From Acidobacteriota bacterium (GTDB lineage: Bacteria; Acidobacteriota; Terriglobia; Bryobacterales; Bryobacteraceae): a DNA stretch of 61,831 bases. The notes under the pieces were generated by a model that had not been told where the DNA came from, searched no databases, and worked only from the letters and a program-made list of their open reading frames with translations. Positions 18,525 to 27,938 of the stretch are shown here, piece after piece; position 1 is the first letter of the stretch, and each line of letters starts with the position of its first letter. The translations under genes were made by a program, and so were the position numbers. The stretch lies in NCBI GenBank assembly GCA_026394075.1, contig JAPKYX010000285.1:1-61831 (forward strand), written 5' to 3'.

Positions 18525-19619
18525 ATGATCACTCCCCTGATACTTCTGTCTCTAGCCGTCTCCTCCAACGCGCAACCCGTCACCCGGTTGAAGGAGCTGG
18601 TGACCATTGAAGGCGTCCGCGAAAACCAGCTGCTGGGCTACGGCCTAGTGGTGGGCCTGAACGGCACTGGTGACAAGCGCCAGACCTTCTTCTCCGCACA
18701 AACGTTGGCCAACATGCTGGACCGGATGGGCGTTCAGGTTTCGCCCACGGCGATGCTGGTCCGCAACATGGCGGCCGTGCTGGTGACGGCCAATCTGCCG
18801 GCCTTTGCGCAGCCGGGCACCCGCATTGATATTCATGTGGCGGCCCTGGGCGATGCGGCCAACCTGCAGGGCGGGCAACTGATCTTGACGCCGTTGAAAG
18901 CCGCCAATGGTGATGTGTACGCGGTGGCCCAAGGGCCGGTGGTGACCGGCGGCTTTGTGGCGGGCCGTGGCGCGGCCAATGCGCAGACCGTGAACCACCC
19001 AACGGCCGGACGAATCCCCGATGGAGCGATCGTCGAAAAAGCCGCCCCTTCGGTGACACCGGGGCCGGTGATCCGGGTCCAACTGAGGCAGCCCGATTTC
19101 TCGACTGCGGCCCGCGTCGCCGACGCGATCAACCGGCGGTTCTCTGATCAGGGTGGCGTGGCGAAGGCGGAGAACTCCGGGTTGGTGGCCATCACCACGC
19201 CGGCCGAGTGGCGGCCCCGGACTGCCGAGTTTATGGCCGAGCTGGAAGGGCTGACCGTCATGGCAGACCGGCCGGCCAAGATCATCCTCAATGAGCGGAC
19301 GGGCACGATCATCATGGGTAAGCAGGTCCGTATTTCGCCGGTGGCGATCATGCACGGCAGCCTGAGCGTCGAGGTGCAGACCAACTATGATGTCTCGCAG
19401 CCCGCACCACTGTCGCAGGGCCAAACCGTCGTCGCGCCCAACGTCAACGTCGCCGTCAAAGAAGAGAAGACCCGCAACCTGGTCTTGAAGAACGGTGCCA
19501 CGGCGGAAGAACTGGTCCGGGCCTTGCAATCGATTGGCTCGACACCCCGCGATGTGATTGCCATCTTCCAGAACCTCCGTGCCGCCGGGGCGATCGAAGC
19601 AATTCTGGAAGTGATCTAG
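18525..19619 (+). CDS. flgI: flagellar P-ring protein FlgI
   Basis: 364 residues with a signal peptide (about 1-17) and family blocks LKELVTIEGVRENQLLGYGLVVGLNGTGD, VTANLPAFAQPGTRIDIHVAALGDA, RPAKIILNERTGTIIMGKQVRISPVAI and VVAPNVNVAVKE. It assembles into the P-ring around the rod in the peptidoglycan layer with help from FlgA. It is 18 bp downstream of flgH and 12 bp upstream of flgJ. Confidence 0.97.
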   Translation: MITPLILLSLAVSSNAQPVTRLKELVTIEGVRENQLLGYGLVVGLNGTGDKRQTFFSAQTLANMLDRMGVQVSPTAMLVRNMAAVLVTANLPAFAQPGTRIDIHVAALGDAANLQGGQLILTPLKAANGDVYAVAQGPVVTGGFVAGRGAANAQTVNHPTAGRIPDGAIVEKAAPSVTPGPVIRVQLRQPDFSTAARVADAINRRFSDQGGVAKAENSGLVAITTPAEWRPRTAEFMAELEGLTVMADRPAKIILNERTGTIIMGKQVRISPVAIMHGSLSVEVQTNYDVSQPAPLSQGQTVVAPNVNVAVKEEKTRNLVLKNGATAEELVRALQSIGSTPRDVIAIFQNLRAAGAIEAILEVI

Positions 19620-19631
19620 AGGCAACCCCAG

Positions 19632-20054
19632 ATGTCACCCGCCCTCCCAATCCTGACTCCGGCGGCCAATCCCGCAGCTGAACCCAGCACCGCACCTTCG
19701 GCGCGCAACTCCCCGGAGAACATCCAGAAGGCCGCTTCTCAGTTTGAAGCTCTGATGATCGGCCAGATGCTGCAAGCGATGCGGGCCGATGGCAAGACGG
19801 GCTGGATGGGTGGGGGCGATGATGCCTCCGGTTCCACGATGATCGAATTCGCCGAACAGGAGTTCGCCAAAGTCATGGCGGCCAGCGGCGGTTTTGGCTT
19901 GGCGAAGATGGTCACCGACAGTTTGCGGAAGTCCAGCCCGGCCGCCACGGTTGAGCCTCCCGCCGGTGCTGTGTCCCCGGCCGATGCTGTGTCCCCCGCC
20001 GGTGCGGCCGCCAACCCGGCCGACCTTACGGTGCCGGTGCCGTCTCGCCCGTAA
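19632..20054 (+). CDS. flgJ: FlgJ-like rod-binding protein without muramidase domain
   Basis: 140 residues. Residues about 30-105 match the N-terminal rod-binding domain of FlgJ (AASQFEALMIGQMLQAMRA...TMIEFAEQEFAKVMAASGGFGLAKMV). There is no glucosaminidase domain, as in many non-enterobacterial FlgJ proteins, so a separate lytic enzyme must open the peptidoglycan. The C-terminal 35 residues are a Pro/Ala tail with near-repeats of PAGAVSPADAV. The last 29 bases overlap the convergent DNase II-like gene. Confidence 0.88.
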   Translation: MSPALPILTPAANPAAEPSTAPSARNSPENIQKAASQFEALMIGQMLQAMRADGKTGWMGGGDDASGSTMIEFAEQEFAKVMAASGGFGLAKMVTDSLRKSSPAATVEPPAGAVSPADAVSPAGAAANPADLTVPVPSRP

Positions 20055-21276
20055 TCAACGCGCCGACACTGGCCGCCAACTTCTTGTTGCTGAGGACGAA
20101 GAACAGACCGCCACGGCCATTCTGGCTGCTGTCGCATTCCGAAGGCCCGCCTGAAAGTGCGCCCTGTTGGTTGAGATCGGCGAAGATGGCCAGCGGCTTC
20201 TTGCCTCGGGAAACGCCGATCTTGGCATGATTGCCCTGTGGTGAGGGCGACCCCTTCAAGCCGATCCGCTTGTTATCCCAAGTGCCGCTGGTGGCAATCT
20301 CCACCGGGCCCGGCGTGCCGAGCGTAGGCGACCAGCAACCGATGGGCGTCGTTGCGGTGGTGGTGGGAATCAACGGTTGCAGCCACCAAGTGGCGGCCCG
20401 CAGCGGGGCACCCCCGAGCAAAGCCGAGGTCATCTGCCAAGGCGGCACATGTAGACCCGACGGCTTCGAGATCACCGTCACTCCGCCGGGCAGTTTGTCG
20501 ATGGTGGGCGTTGTGCTCTTCGCGGCCGAACCCAGTTGGCCGACCAGGGTCTGGATCTCGGCCGGTCCGCCATTGCGCACCAGCTCCGGCTTGGTCGCGT
20601 TGGTCACCACGTTGGCGTTGATCAAGGCCTTTAGCATGATGGCCAGGGCGTCTTTCTTCAGCCGCAGGGCGAAGAAGTGCTGGCTGACCAGAACGTTGTT
20701 GTTCTCGATACAGCCCAGCGTGTTGCCGTCGCCCTGGCGCGGGTGGGCCACACTGCCCGATCCCGGCCACGAGGGCGTCGTTACCTGCATCACGACACCG
20801 TTGCCGCTTTCATCCCAAGCCAGGATTCCCTTCGAATGCCCGGCCGAGCCAGACCGGTTGGCAATCGGGCGGCCATGAAACTGATCATTCCAGACGACGT
20901 AGAAATACTGGCCGTTGTAGATCTGGTCAAACGTCGCGCCCACCGGGTCCTCGGTGGTGTTTCCCACACAGCCTCCGCCTTCACGAAGCACGGGGCTCTT
21001 GTTGCTGGCAAAGACAAACTGCTGGCTGAACTTGTCGGCCTCCTGGACGGCTCCCCCGAACCGGCACACCCGAGCCGCCGTTCCCGCGCAACCGGGTGCC
21101 GTACCCGTGTTGAACTTGAAGACAAACCACCAGTTCACGGCCCGTCCTTTGGCAACCAGTGGAGCTGGTGCGGCCCCCCAGGCCGTCATGGATAGAGTGA
21201 TGGCGATCAATGCGGCCGTCAACGATCCTGAGTGCCTGGCCGTTTCCCCTCTGACCACCCGGTGCGCGTTTCTCAT
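20026..21276 (-). CDS. secreted DNase II family protein
   Basis: 416 residues with an N-terminal export signal (about 15-36). The order of motifs matches deoxyribonuclease II: VNWWFVFK (47-54, cf. the family's VDWFVVYK), YVVWNDQ (126-132), the first HxK site in GHSKG (146-150) followed by an LxxD strand, NTLGCI (185-190, cf. TLLCV), and the second HxK site NHAK (349-352, cf. DHSK) followed by ADLNQQ (366-371) and NGRGG. DNase II hydrolyses DNA at acid pH without metal ions using these paired HKD-like motifs. The family is mostly eukaryotic, with scattered bacterial members. It is convergent with flgJ, overlaps it by 29 bases, and interrupts the flagellar genes. An AAGGGG precedes the ATG. Confidence 0.85.
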   Translation of the reverse strand: MRNAHRVVRGETARHSGSLTAALIAITLSMTAWGAAPAPLVAKGRAVNWWFVFKFNTGTAPGCAGTAARVCRFGGAVQEADKFSQQFVFASNKSPVLREGGGCVGNTTEDPVGATFDQIYNGQYFYVVWNDQFHGRPIANRSGSAGHSKGILAWDESGNGVVMQVTTPSWPGSGSVAHPRQGDGNTLGCIENNNVLVSQHFFALRLKKDALAIMLKALINANVVTNATKPELVRNGGPAEIQTLVGQLGSAAKSTTPTIDKLPGGVTVISKPSGLHVPPWQMTSALLGGAPLRAATWWLQPLIPTTTATTPIGCWSPTLGTPGPVEIATSGTWDNKRIGLKGSPSPQGNHAKIGVSRGKKPLAIFADLNQQGALSGGPSECDSSQNGRGGLFFVLSNKKLAASVGALITGETAPAP

Positions 21277-21522
21277 GTTGCCCCTTACTTGCTTCCCAAG
21301 TCCCCAGTTCTCAAGTCCCCGTTCCCTGTTACGCCGGCAGCCGGGAAGGGCGATCCGGAATCAGGTCAACGAGCCACAATTATAGTTCGTAGACGTGTAA
21401 TTGAGCCGGGGCAGGGGGGCGAGGCAGTTCAGTCCGCCGGGGAGAAGGAAATTTCAACAGGGACAGAGATCCGCACTGGTCCAGCGGCACCCGCAGGTGC
21501 CATGACGTGGCGACGCCCGAGC

Positions 21523-21927
21523 CTAGGCAGCGGTGGCGGCGTCGGCGTCGACCGGGAGTTCTACCTGCTGCCAGCCCTCCAGCAGCGTTTCCAGCAAGTG
21601 GCGGGCCTCATCCAGCGGCTCCGTCCGTTGTTCCACCTGCGCTACCTGCGTGATGTGCAACAGGTAATCGTAAAGAGGAGCCAGCCGCCGGGAGATCTCC
21701 TGCCGTTCGTCCAGCGCCGTGAGCAGTTCGCCCAAGATGGCCTGCGTGCGGCTGATCTGCCGGCCTCGCGTGGCGATGTCGCCTGCACGTTGGGCCGAGG
21801 CCGCCTGACGCAGTGAATCGATCGCGGTCCGGTAGAGAAGCCGGGTCAGATCAAGGGGGTCAGAGCTGCGGACCGTCGTTTCCAGGTAGGTTTCGTGAGC
21901 GCCGTAAGCCGTCATTGCTATTTGCAA
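21523..21927 (-). CDS. fliS: flagellin export chaperone FliS
   Basis: 134 residues, all helical. The FliS pattern is visible: AYGAHETYLETTVRSSDPLDLTRLLYRTAIDSLRQA, then ISRTQAILGELLTALD, then LAPLYDYLLHITQVAQ. It binds the C-terminus of flagellin in the cytoplasm to stop premature polymerisation. It lies 57 bp downstream of flaG on the same strand; no flagellin or fliD gene is in the window. An internal Met at codon 5 is an alternative start. Confidence 0.93.
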   Translation of the reverse strand: MQIAMTAYGAHETYLETTVRSSDPLDLTRLLYRTAIDSLRQAASAQRAGDIATRGRQISRTQAILGELLTALDERQEISRRLAPLYDYLLHITQVAQVEQRTEPLDEARHLLETLLEGWQQVELPVDADAATAA

Positions 21928-21984
21928 TATCGGCTTGCCGCGCCCGCTACTTCAGTAAGAAAGTGGGAAAAGCGAACAACGGAT

Positions 21985-22260
21985 CTATTTGTTTACCTGG
22001 CGGGCCAGCTCCAGCACTTGCTCGGACGGCAACTGCGCCACCAGCTCCCGGGTCTGTTTGTTGATGATGCGAACCACGGTACGGCGGGTGTCACGATCCA
22101 CGGCGTAGGTCAGTTCGTTGTTCTGGCCCAGTGCCGAGGTTTCGTTGATCGCCCGAACTGCTTTCACCAGCTCGCGCCGCTCGGCAACCTCGCGGGCCGG
22201 TAACGGCTGGTCCACGAGGAGAACCGGTGCGGCGTCGGGACGGGTAGGATTAATATCCAT
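21985..22260 (-). CDS. flaG: FlaG family protein
   Basis: 91 residues from the ATG at 22260. The FlaG pattern is in the second half: NELTYAVDRDTRRTVVRIINKQTRELVAQLPSEQVLELA. The N-terminal part is a Pro-rich, disordered leader. FlaG proteins are encoded beside fliD/fliS and influence filament length; the mechanism is not established. The frame stays open upstream to 22362, but the family match and a Met favour 22260. The 197 bases upstream contain no gene. Confidence 0.85.
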   Translation of the reverse strand: MDINPTRPDAAPVLLVDQPLPAREVAERRELVKAVRAINETSALGQNNELTYAVDRDTRRTVVRIINKQTRELVAQLPSEQVLELARQVNK

Positions 22261-22457
22261 AAAGACGCTGCCCTTCCAATCAATGGCTCCGCCGCCTAAA
22301 GCCGGCTGGAGTCTAGTTGTTCTTGTATAAAGCGCATATCGTCGGGGGAAGCGGCTTTGCACATGAAAAATCTACTTAGCCGCATTTTCGGGTGATCGCC
22401 AGGGCCTTATCTCGGCGCAAGAGGATGGAAATTGGTGGCGCGAAGGCCCCGCCGGGA

Positions 22458-23387
22458 TCAGAGCGGCTTCCGGCCCAACGCTAAAACCGTCTCAAAGTGA
22501 GGCGTCTCCTCCTCCCGGTGCACCGTCCAGACGCCGGTCTCGCCAAACCCGGCTGCCGTGACAAATTCCAGCAGTTCCACTTCGGCAAAGCCCATCCAGC
22601 GGTCGGCATAAAGCTCTCGCGCCTCTTCAAAGGAATGCCGCTTCAGATCCAGAATGGCAATCTGACCACCGGGCCGGATGAGCCGGAAGGCCGCTTCGAC
22701 GGCGCGCCGGGGATGCAAGGCGTGGTGCAGGGATTGGGAGAAGAACGCCAGATCAACCGATTCCGCTTCAATGGGAGGGTCTTCCAGGTCACCCAGGCGG
22801 AACTCGACATTGTCCAAACCATTGCGCCGGGCGGCATCGGCGGCAAAGGCCACCATTCTCTCGGAGTTGTCTACCGCAATCACCCGTTTCGCCCTTCGCG
22901 CGAGCAACTGCGTAAACGTCCCTTCACCCGCGCCCAGATCGGCAATCACCAGCGGCGGCAACAACATCAACAGCGTTTCCGCCAACCCCTTCCAGGACCG
23001 GCCGGGTACATACTGCCGCCCAAACTTGCCCGCCAATTCGTCAAAGTACGCCCGTGTCTTGTCGCGCCGGTGGTCCAGAATCAGCTTCAGCGCCTGCAAG
23101 TCGCTGGCGGTCTCCGGGATCTCGGTCGCTGCCTGCCGCGCCAGATGCAACAGTTCTCCCCACTGCTGCGGCGTCCGTAGCTGATAGAGAATATTTTTGC
23201 CGGACCGCCGATCCTCCACCAGTTCCGCCTGCTTCAACTGCGAAAGATGGGTAGAGATCCGGCTTTGGCCCATCGATAAGATCTCCTGAAGCTCCGCGAC
23301 AGAAAGTTCCTCTTTTTCAAGCAGTAAGACGATCCGCAACCGGGACGGGTCGGTCAGCAGGCGCATGGATTTGGTGATGGAGGGCAT
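22458..23387 (-). CDS. ArsR-type regulator fused to a SAM-dependent methyltransferase
   Basis: 309 residues. Residues 1-85 form an ArsR winged helix (DPSRLRIVLLLEKEELSVAELQEILSMGQSRISTHLSQLKQAELVEDRRSGKNILYQL). Residues 140-305 form a class I methyltransferase with the SAM loop VIADLGAGEGTFTQLLA and the post-I motif VIAVDNSERM. The gene is divergent from ahcY, sharing an 82-bp intergenic region. The ArsR regulator SahR is known to sense S-adenosylhomocysteine and control methionine-cycle genes. Here the fused domain could bind SAM or SAH as the ligand site, which is inference. A true methylation substrate is not excluded. Confidence 0.88.
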   Translation of the reverse strand: MPSITKSMRLLTDPSRLRIVLLLEKEELSVAELQEILSMGQSRISTHLSQLKQAELVEDRRSGKNILYQLRTPQQWGELLHLARQAATEIPETASDLQALKLILDHRRDKTRAYFDELAGKFGRQYVPGRSWKGLAETLLMLLPPLVIADLGAGEGTFTQLLARRAKRVIAVDNSERMVAFAADAARRNGLDNVEFRLGDLEDPPIEAESVDLAFFSQSLHHALHPRRAVEAAFRLIRPGGQIAILDLKRHSFEEARELYADRWMGFAEVELLEFVTAAGFGETGVWTVHREEETPHFETVLALGRKPL

Positions 23388-23403
23388 GGTCTTGAGGATT
23401 CTG

Positions 23404-23432
23404 TTGACGGCGTTTCAGCGATTCGCTAAGAT
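23404..23432 (+). promoter_or_regulatory. sigma-70-type promoter of ahcY
   Basis: A -35 TTGACG at 23404-23409 and -10 TAAGAT at 23427-23432 are separated by exactly 17 bases. Transcription would begin near 23439, leaving a 5' leader of about 30 bases before the ATG at 23470, too short for a SAH riboswitch. On the opposite strand TTGTCA and TATGTT, 18 bases apart, could serve the divergent regulator gene; the two promoters would overlap. Confidence 0.6.
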
Positions 23433-23454
23433 ATCAACATATCCTGATCGATAG
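23431..23454. promoter_or_regulatory. candidate ArsR-family operator between ahcY and its regulator
   Basis: ATATCA at 23431-23436 faces TGATCGAT at 23445-23452 as an imperfect inverted repeat, with a second ATATC at 23440-23444 inside. It overlaps the ahcY -10 and start point, where binding would block both divergent promoters. The match to any published SahR motif was not checked. Confidence 0.4.
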
Positions 23455-23469
23455 ATGGATGACAACAAT

Positions 23470-24897
<1,428 letters not shown>

Positions 24898-24959
24898 GCG
24901 CTAACCGCGAGGCAACTGGGGGCTTGGCCCACAGGACTTTCGCCCACGCCTCAAAAGCG

Positions 24960-25022
24960 TTCGCATTCAGTCGTGAGATGCTCCACTTACGGGCGGCCTT
25001 CGGGTCGCCCGTTTTTTCTTGG
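24960..25022. repeat. 63-bp direct repeat, copy 1 (contains ahcY terminator)
   Basis: Identical at 61 of 63 positions to 26589-26651, in the same orientation; the mismatches are at 24986 and 25013. The repeat starts CGCATTCAGTCGTGAG-like and spans the terminator hairpin. The two copies bracket a 1.57-kb segment carrying one gene. The rest of the 474-base gap between ahcY and that gene (25023-25377) holds no convincing coding frame. Confidence 0.93.
24990..25017 (+). terminator. intrinsic terminator of ahcY
   Basis: A 9-bp GC-rich stem (24990-24998 with 25003-25011, one G-U pair) is closed by a TTCG tetraloop and followed by six T residues at 25012-25017. It lies 93 bases after the ahcY stop. 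Confidence 0.88.
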
Positions 25023-25377
25023 TAGTCACCTTCGACGCTGCGGCCAAGTAGAATCGTTTCAGTGCGCGAGCGTAGGTCAGATGTTGAGTTTTAGTTTCAT
25101 GTTGCGGCTGGCGATCAGCGCCACGCTGGCTTCTGGAAGCTATGGACGGATCGAACGAACGCGTATCTCATGGTTCGCTCCTTGGATGGGCGACTTAAGC
25201 TGAGCTTTCATCTCCCCCCAGCCGGGGTCCCAAAGATGGCATCCTGCGCATGACTGGAGGCACTTCTCTCAGCACCTGAGGTGCCCCGTACGCTTTTGTT
25301 AGCATGGATCGATTCGTGACGTTTGATATTCCGTTGGCGCGTCGGACCGCTATTTATTTGATAAGAGAGGGTTGAAT

Positions 25378-26469
25378 ATGCCGTTGCTCAGTCCTGGCAA
25401 TACACAGTTCGTGGATTCAGTCACGCGCGGCTGGCCGCATTGGAAAACGGGCCGTCTGGACAAACTAGTCACTGCACTTACCGCGTTTCAGACCACCCCC
25501 GCGGCCGCCGAACTAAAGTACCTCTACAAGCGCCTCTACCGGTGGATCGAAAAAAACCCCAACGAATTCCACGCCCGTAGCCGGCTTGTCGGCCAGCTCG
25601 CCTATGAAATCGAGCGGAGAGCGGTGGCGCTGGGCGCGTCTGTTATGGCCGAAGCGCGTGAGTTCCGGCGCGTGACGCTCACCTCAGCGCCCCAGCTCTG
25701 GACTCCGTTGGTTGAGCTGACTCCGCTGATCGCCGTCCACAACGCCAACTGGTCGAACATCGAAGTAACGGATCTGCCCACCGGCGTTCCGGGTGAGTAC
25801 AACTTTAGCGCGGGAAACGTATTCTCAGAGGGCGACCGGAATGTCGCGATTCAGGAGATGGGCCACGGAGCCGAAGTTCAGTTGAACAAACAGTACTGGC
25901 TTCGGCTCGGGCTAAAGGTACTTACGCCACAATCGAACGGAATCCGCTATGGCCGGTGCTTCAGTTGTGCCGCGGCTGTGATCTACTCACTCGTGAGGGA
26001 TCAAACCTTCGATGATTATACGATTGAACACATCGGCAGTACGGATTTCGACCACCATCTCATCTTGGTGGGCAGATCAAACGCCAACGGAGTGAGCGAG
26101 GCCGGCTTGGCCGACGGATGGGATCAGTGGAAGTGGACCGGCGTCATCATCGACGTCTGGCAGGCGCGGTTGAACGGGAATGCTGACTACGGTACGCTGG
26201 CTCACCAGAACCGCTACGCCGGCGGCCACCTACGCTGGTTCTGCGTCTATTCCACCGGCACCCGGGCGGTGGATCGTAACTTCACCACGCGCTTAGTGGC
26301 TCCAGTGCGCGGCGAAATCGTGCGGCTGGATATAGCCGAAGAAGCGCGGGAGGCCCTGCAGAACCAGGGACACGCGACCCGGAACCGGAAAGTAGACCGA
26401 CGTTGGATCGTCGAGGAAGAAATTGCGCCCGGAGTATGGCAGGAAGTCCGTGGCGGCGGTAACGTTTAG
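25378..26469 (+). CDS. putative papain/deamidase-like Cys-His-Asp protein
   Basis: 363 residues from the ATG at 25378, preceded by GAGAGGG. No family is recognised with certainty. The second half shows a plausible Cys-His-Asp triad: Cys194 or Cys197 in RCFSCAAAVIYSL, His226/His227 in FDHHLILVG, and Asp259 in IIDVWQAR. That order and the helix after Cys resemble papain-fold deamidases and bacterial effector or toxin domains. The N-terminal 110 residues are helical. There is no signal peptide. It stands alone between two copies of the ahcY terminator repeat, suggesting an inserted cassette. Alternatives include a transglutaminase-like housekeeping protein or an inactive relative. Confidence 0.6.
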   Translation: MPLLSPGNTQFVDSVTRGWPHWKTGRLDKLVTALTAFQTTPAAAELKYLYKRLYRWIEKNPNEFHARSRLVGQLAYEIERRAVALGASVMAEAREFRRVTLTSAPQLWTPLVELTPLIAVHNANWSNIEVTDLPTGVPGEYNFSAGNVFSEGDRNVAIQEMGHGAEVQLNKQYWLRLGLKVLTPQSNGIRYGRCFSCAAAVIYSLVRDQTFDDYTIEHIGSTDFDHHLILVGRSNANGVSEAGLADGWDQWKWTGVIIDVWQARLNGNADYGTLAHQNRYAGGHLRWFCVYSTGTRAVDRNFTTRLVAPVRGEIVRLDIAEEAREALQNQGHATRNRKVDRRWIVEEEIAPGVWQEVRGGGNV

Positions 26470-26476
26470 CAGGAAC

Positions 26477-26500
26477 TGCGAAATCACCTCGGATTTCGCA
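26477..26500. repeat. perfect 9-bp inverted repeat after the papain-like gene
   Basis: TGCGAAATC at 26477-26485 pairs with GATTTCGCA at 26492-26500 around a 6-base loop, 7 bases past the stop. There is no T-run, so it may be a weak terminator or an mRNA 3' stabiliser. The rest of 26470-26588 shows nothing else clear. Confidence 0.5.
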
Positions 26501-26588
26501 CTCTCGGTATGGTTACTGGCGGGGCGATCAAAAAGAGCGCAGAAGTGGGAATTGGTCCCCTGGTTGCTGAGGCGCCTAGGTCAAGGTT

Positions 26589-26651
26589 TTCGCATTCAGT
26601 CGTGAGATGCTCCAGTTACGGGCGGCCTTCGGGTCGCCCGTGTTTTCTTGG
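26589..26651. repeat. 63-bp direct repeat, copy 2
   Basis: Second copy of the 24960-25022 repeat, including the TTCG hairpin (26619-26640); here the T-run is broken by a G at 26642. It lies just before the 3' end of the convergent GGDEF gene, the position the original ahcY terminator would occupy if the intervening segment had been inserted. Confidence 0.93.
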
Positions 26652-26729
26652 ATGACAGCGGTGCGGCCTTTTCTTTTCTCGGACCCCATTCTTCGCGATG
26701 CAGCGCTGGGGCAATTCATTATTGCCACG

Positions 26730-27746
26730 CTACCGCGCCTTTTTCCCCTTCTGCGCGTACATCGCCTTGTCCGCCCGTTCGATCACCAGCGTGATCGCTT
26801 CGCCCTTGCTCCACCCGGCCACGCCGATGGACGCGTCCACAAAGACTTTCTGTTCTTTGCCACCGGCCTGGATGGCGTATTCGCCGAACACCCACTTCCG
26901 CACGCGTTCGAGTTGCGGCTCCGCTTGATCGGCCTTGCCATCGAGAATGGCGATGAACTCGTCGCCGCCCCAGCGGCCCACTAAGTCGGTGGACCGGAAG
27001 GCCTGCTTCAACTCCGTGGCGAACTGCTTCAGGACGGCGTCACCGGCTTGATGGCCGAAGGTGTCGTTGATCGGCTTAAAGCGGTTCAGGTCGAACAGCA
27101 CGATGGCGAACTCGCGGCCAACGGCGGCGCGGGATTCCATTTCCTGCTCGACGCGGCGGCGGTTGGCGACGCCGGTGAGTGCGTCCGAGGATGCAATGCG
27201 CTCCACTTCATCCAGCTTGGCTTGATGAACGGCGAGTTCCCGCCGCAGCTTGGCCACGGTCTCCTGGCCGTCGCGTGCCATCTGCGCCACGCAGGATTGT
27301 AGCTCGCCCGCGCTCTTCTTGAGCGACGTCTTGATCTGTCCCAGATCGTCAAGTGTGGCAAACGATTGCAGCCGCGTCGTGAAATCGCCCAGCTGTCCGA
27401 CATAATGCTCATCCCGATCCCCCACCGATTGCGCGGTGGCGGCCATGATCAGCATGATCTCTCGGAACTCTGCGGTTTGATGCTTGAAGTACTCAGCTGC
27501 GCGGCCGCTCCAGGCTTCCAGTTCCTGGCTGGCCTGCTGACCAGTTTCGTTCACCACCCGCGCTGTGGCTTCCAGTGCTAGCCGCTCCTGGAGATTCAGC
27601 AGGCTCTGCTGCAACTCCAGGCCTACCGGCGGACAGGCTTGAATGCCATTGTTCGCCATCGCCTGCAAGGTGGAGCGATAGGAGCTAATGGCCGAACGCA
27701 CCAGCTCTTCGGAATCCGATTCGAGGTACTTCTTTATGGACAACAC
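26730..27746 (-). CDS. diguanylate cyclase (GGDEF domain)
   Basis: 338 residues. The C-terminal 170 residues form a GGDEF domain with SDALTGVANRR, FDLNRFKPINDTFGHQAGD and an intact RWGGDEF active site. An RxxD inhibitory site (RSTD) lies five residues before it, so product inhibition by c-di-GMP is expected. The N-terminal 165 residues are helical with no transmembrane segment and no recognised sensor. The product c-di-GMP typically switches cells from swimming to attachment, relevant beside the flagellar locus, though no direct link is visible. Confidence 0.93.
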   Translation of the reverse strand: MLSIKKYLESDSEELVRSAISSYRSTLQAMANNGIQACPPVGLELQQSLLNLQERLALEATARVVNETGQQASQELEAWSGRAAEYFKHQTAEFREIMLIMAATAQSVGDRDEHYVGQLGDFTTRLQSFATLDDLGQIKTSLKKSAGELQSCVAQMARDGQETVAKLRRELAVHQAKLDEVERIASSDALTGVANRRRVEQEMESRAAVGREFAIVLFDLNRFKPINDTFGHQAGDAVLKQFATELKQAFRSTDLVGRWGGDEFIAILDGKADQAEPQLERVRKWVFGEYAIQAGGKEQKVFVDASIGVAGWSKGEAITLVIERADKAMYAQKGKKAR

Positions 27747-27816
27747 GGGAGGTCTTATCGGCCACGCCGCCGACGCCTTGACCCGAAAGTCCCGTCATTG
27801 GTCCGCCACCCAACTC

Positions 27817-27919
27817 CATGCGTCAGCTTGGGGCTACTCCCCTAAATGGAAAAAGCCCCAAGCTCACGCATGGGGCTACTGACAATGAAAAAGCCCCACG
27901 CTCACGCATGGGGCTTTTT
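27817..27919. repeat. triple hairpin repeat with terminator
   Basis: Three copies of one hairpin unit (AGCCCCA...CACGCATGGGGCT). An inverted copy lies at 27817-27835, and direct copies at 27850-27876 and 27888-27919. The last is flanked by A5 on the left and T5 on the right, making it an intrinsic terminator on either strand. It lies 20 bases past the stop of the dehydrogenase gene (27939, minus strand) and before the GGDEF gene. When translated, the repeat gives spurious His-Ala-His-Ala-Trp-Gly-like peptides. Confidence 0.8.
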
Positions 27920-27938
27920 CATCACTTGGACGCTTGGC

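Noticed and set aside
22330-22420. Possible sigma-28 promoter before flaG (TAAG...GCCG-like elements on the minus strand)
   Set aside because: Element spacing and sequence fit the TAAAGTTT-N11-GCCGATAA consensus poorly.
23433-23469. SAH riboswitch in the ahcY leader
   Set aside because: The predicted leader is about 30 bases, too short for the aptamer.
24973-25203. 76-codon plus-strand frame after ahcY
   Set aside because: It starts inside the terminator repeat, lacks a ribosome site and has no protein-like pattern.
27817-27919. CRISPR-like array suggested by repeated units
   Set aside because: Only three short units, one inverted, with spacing of 12-14 bases and no cas genes; they form terminator hairpins.
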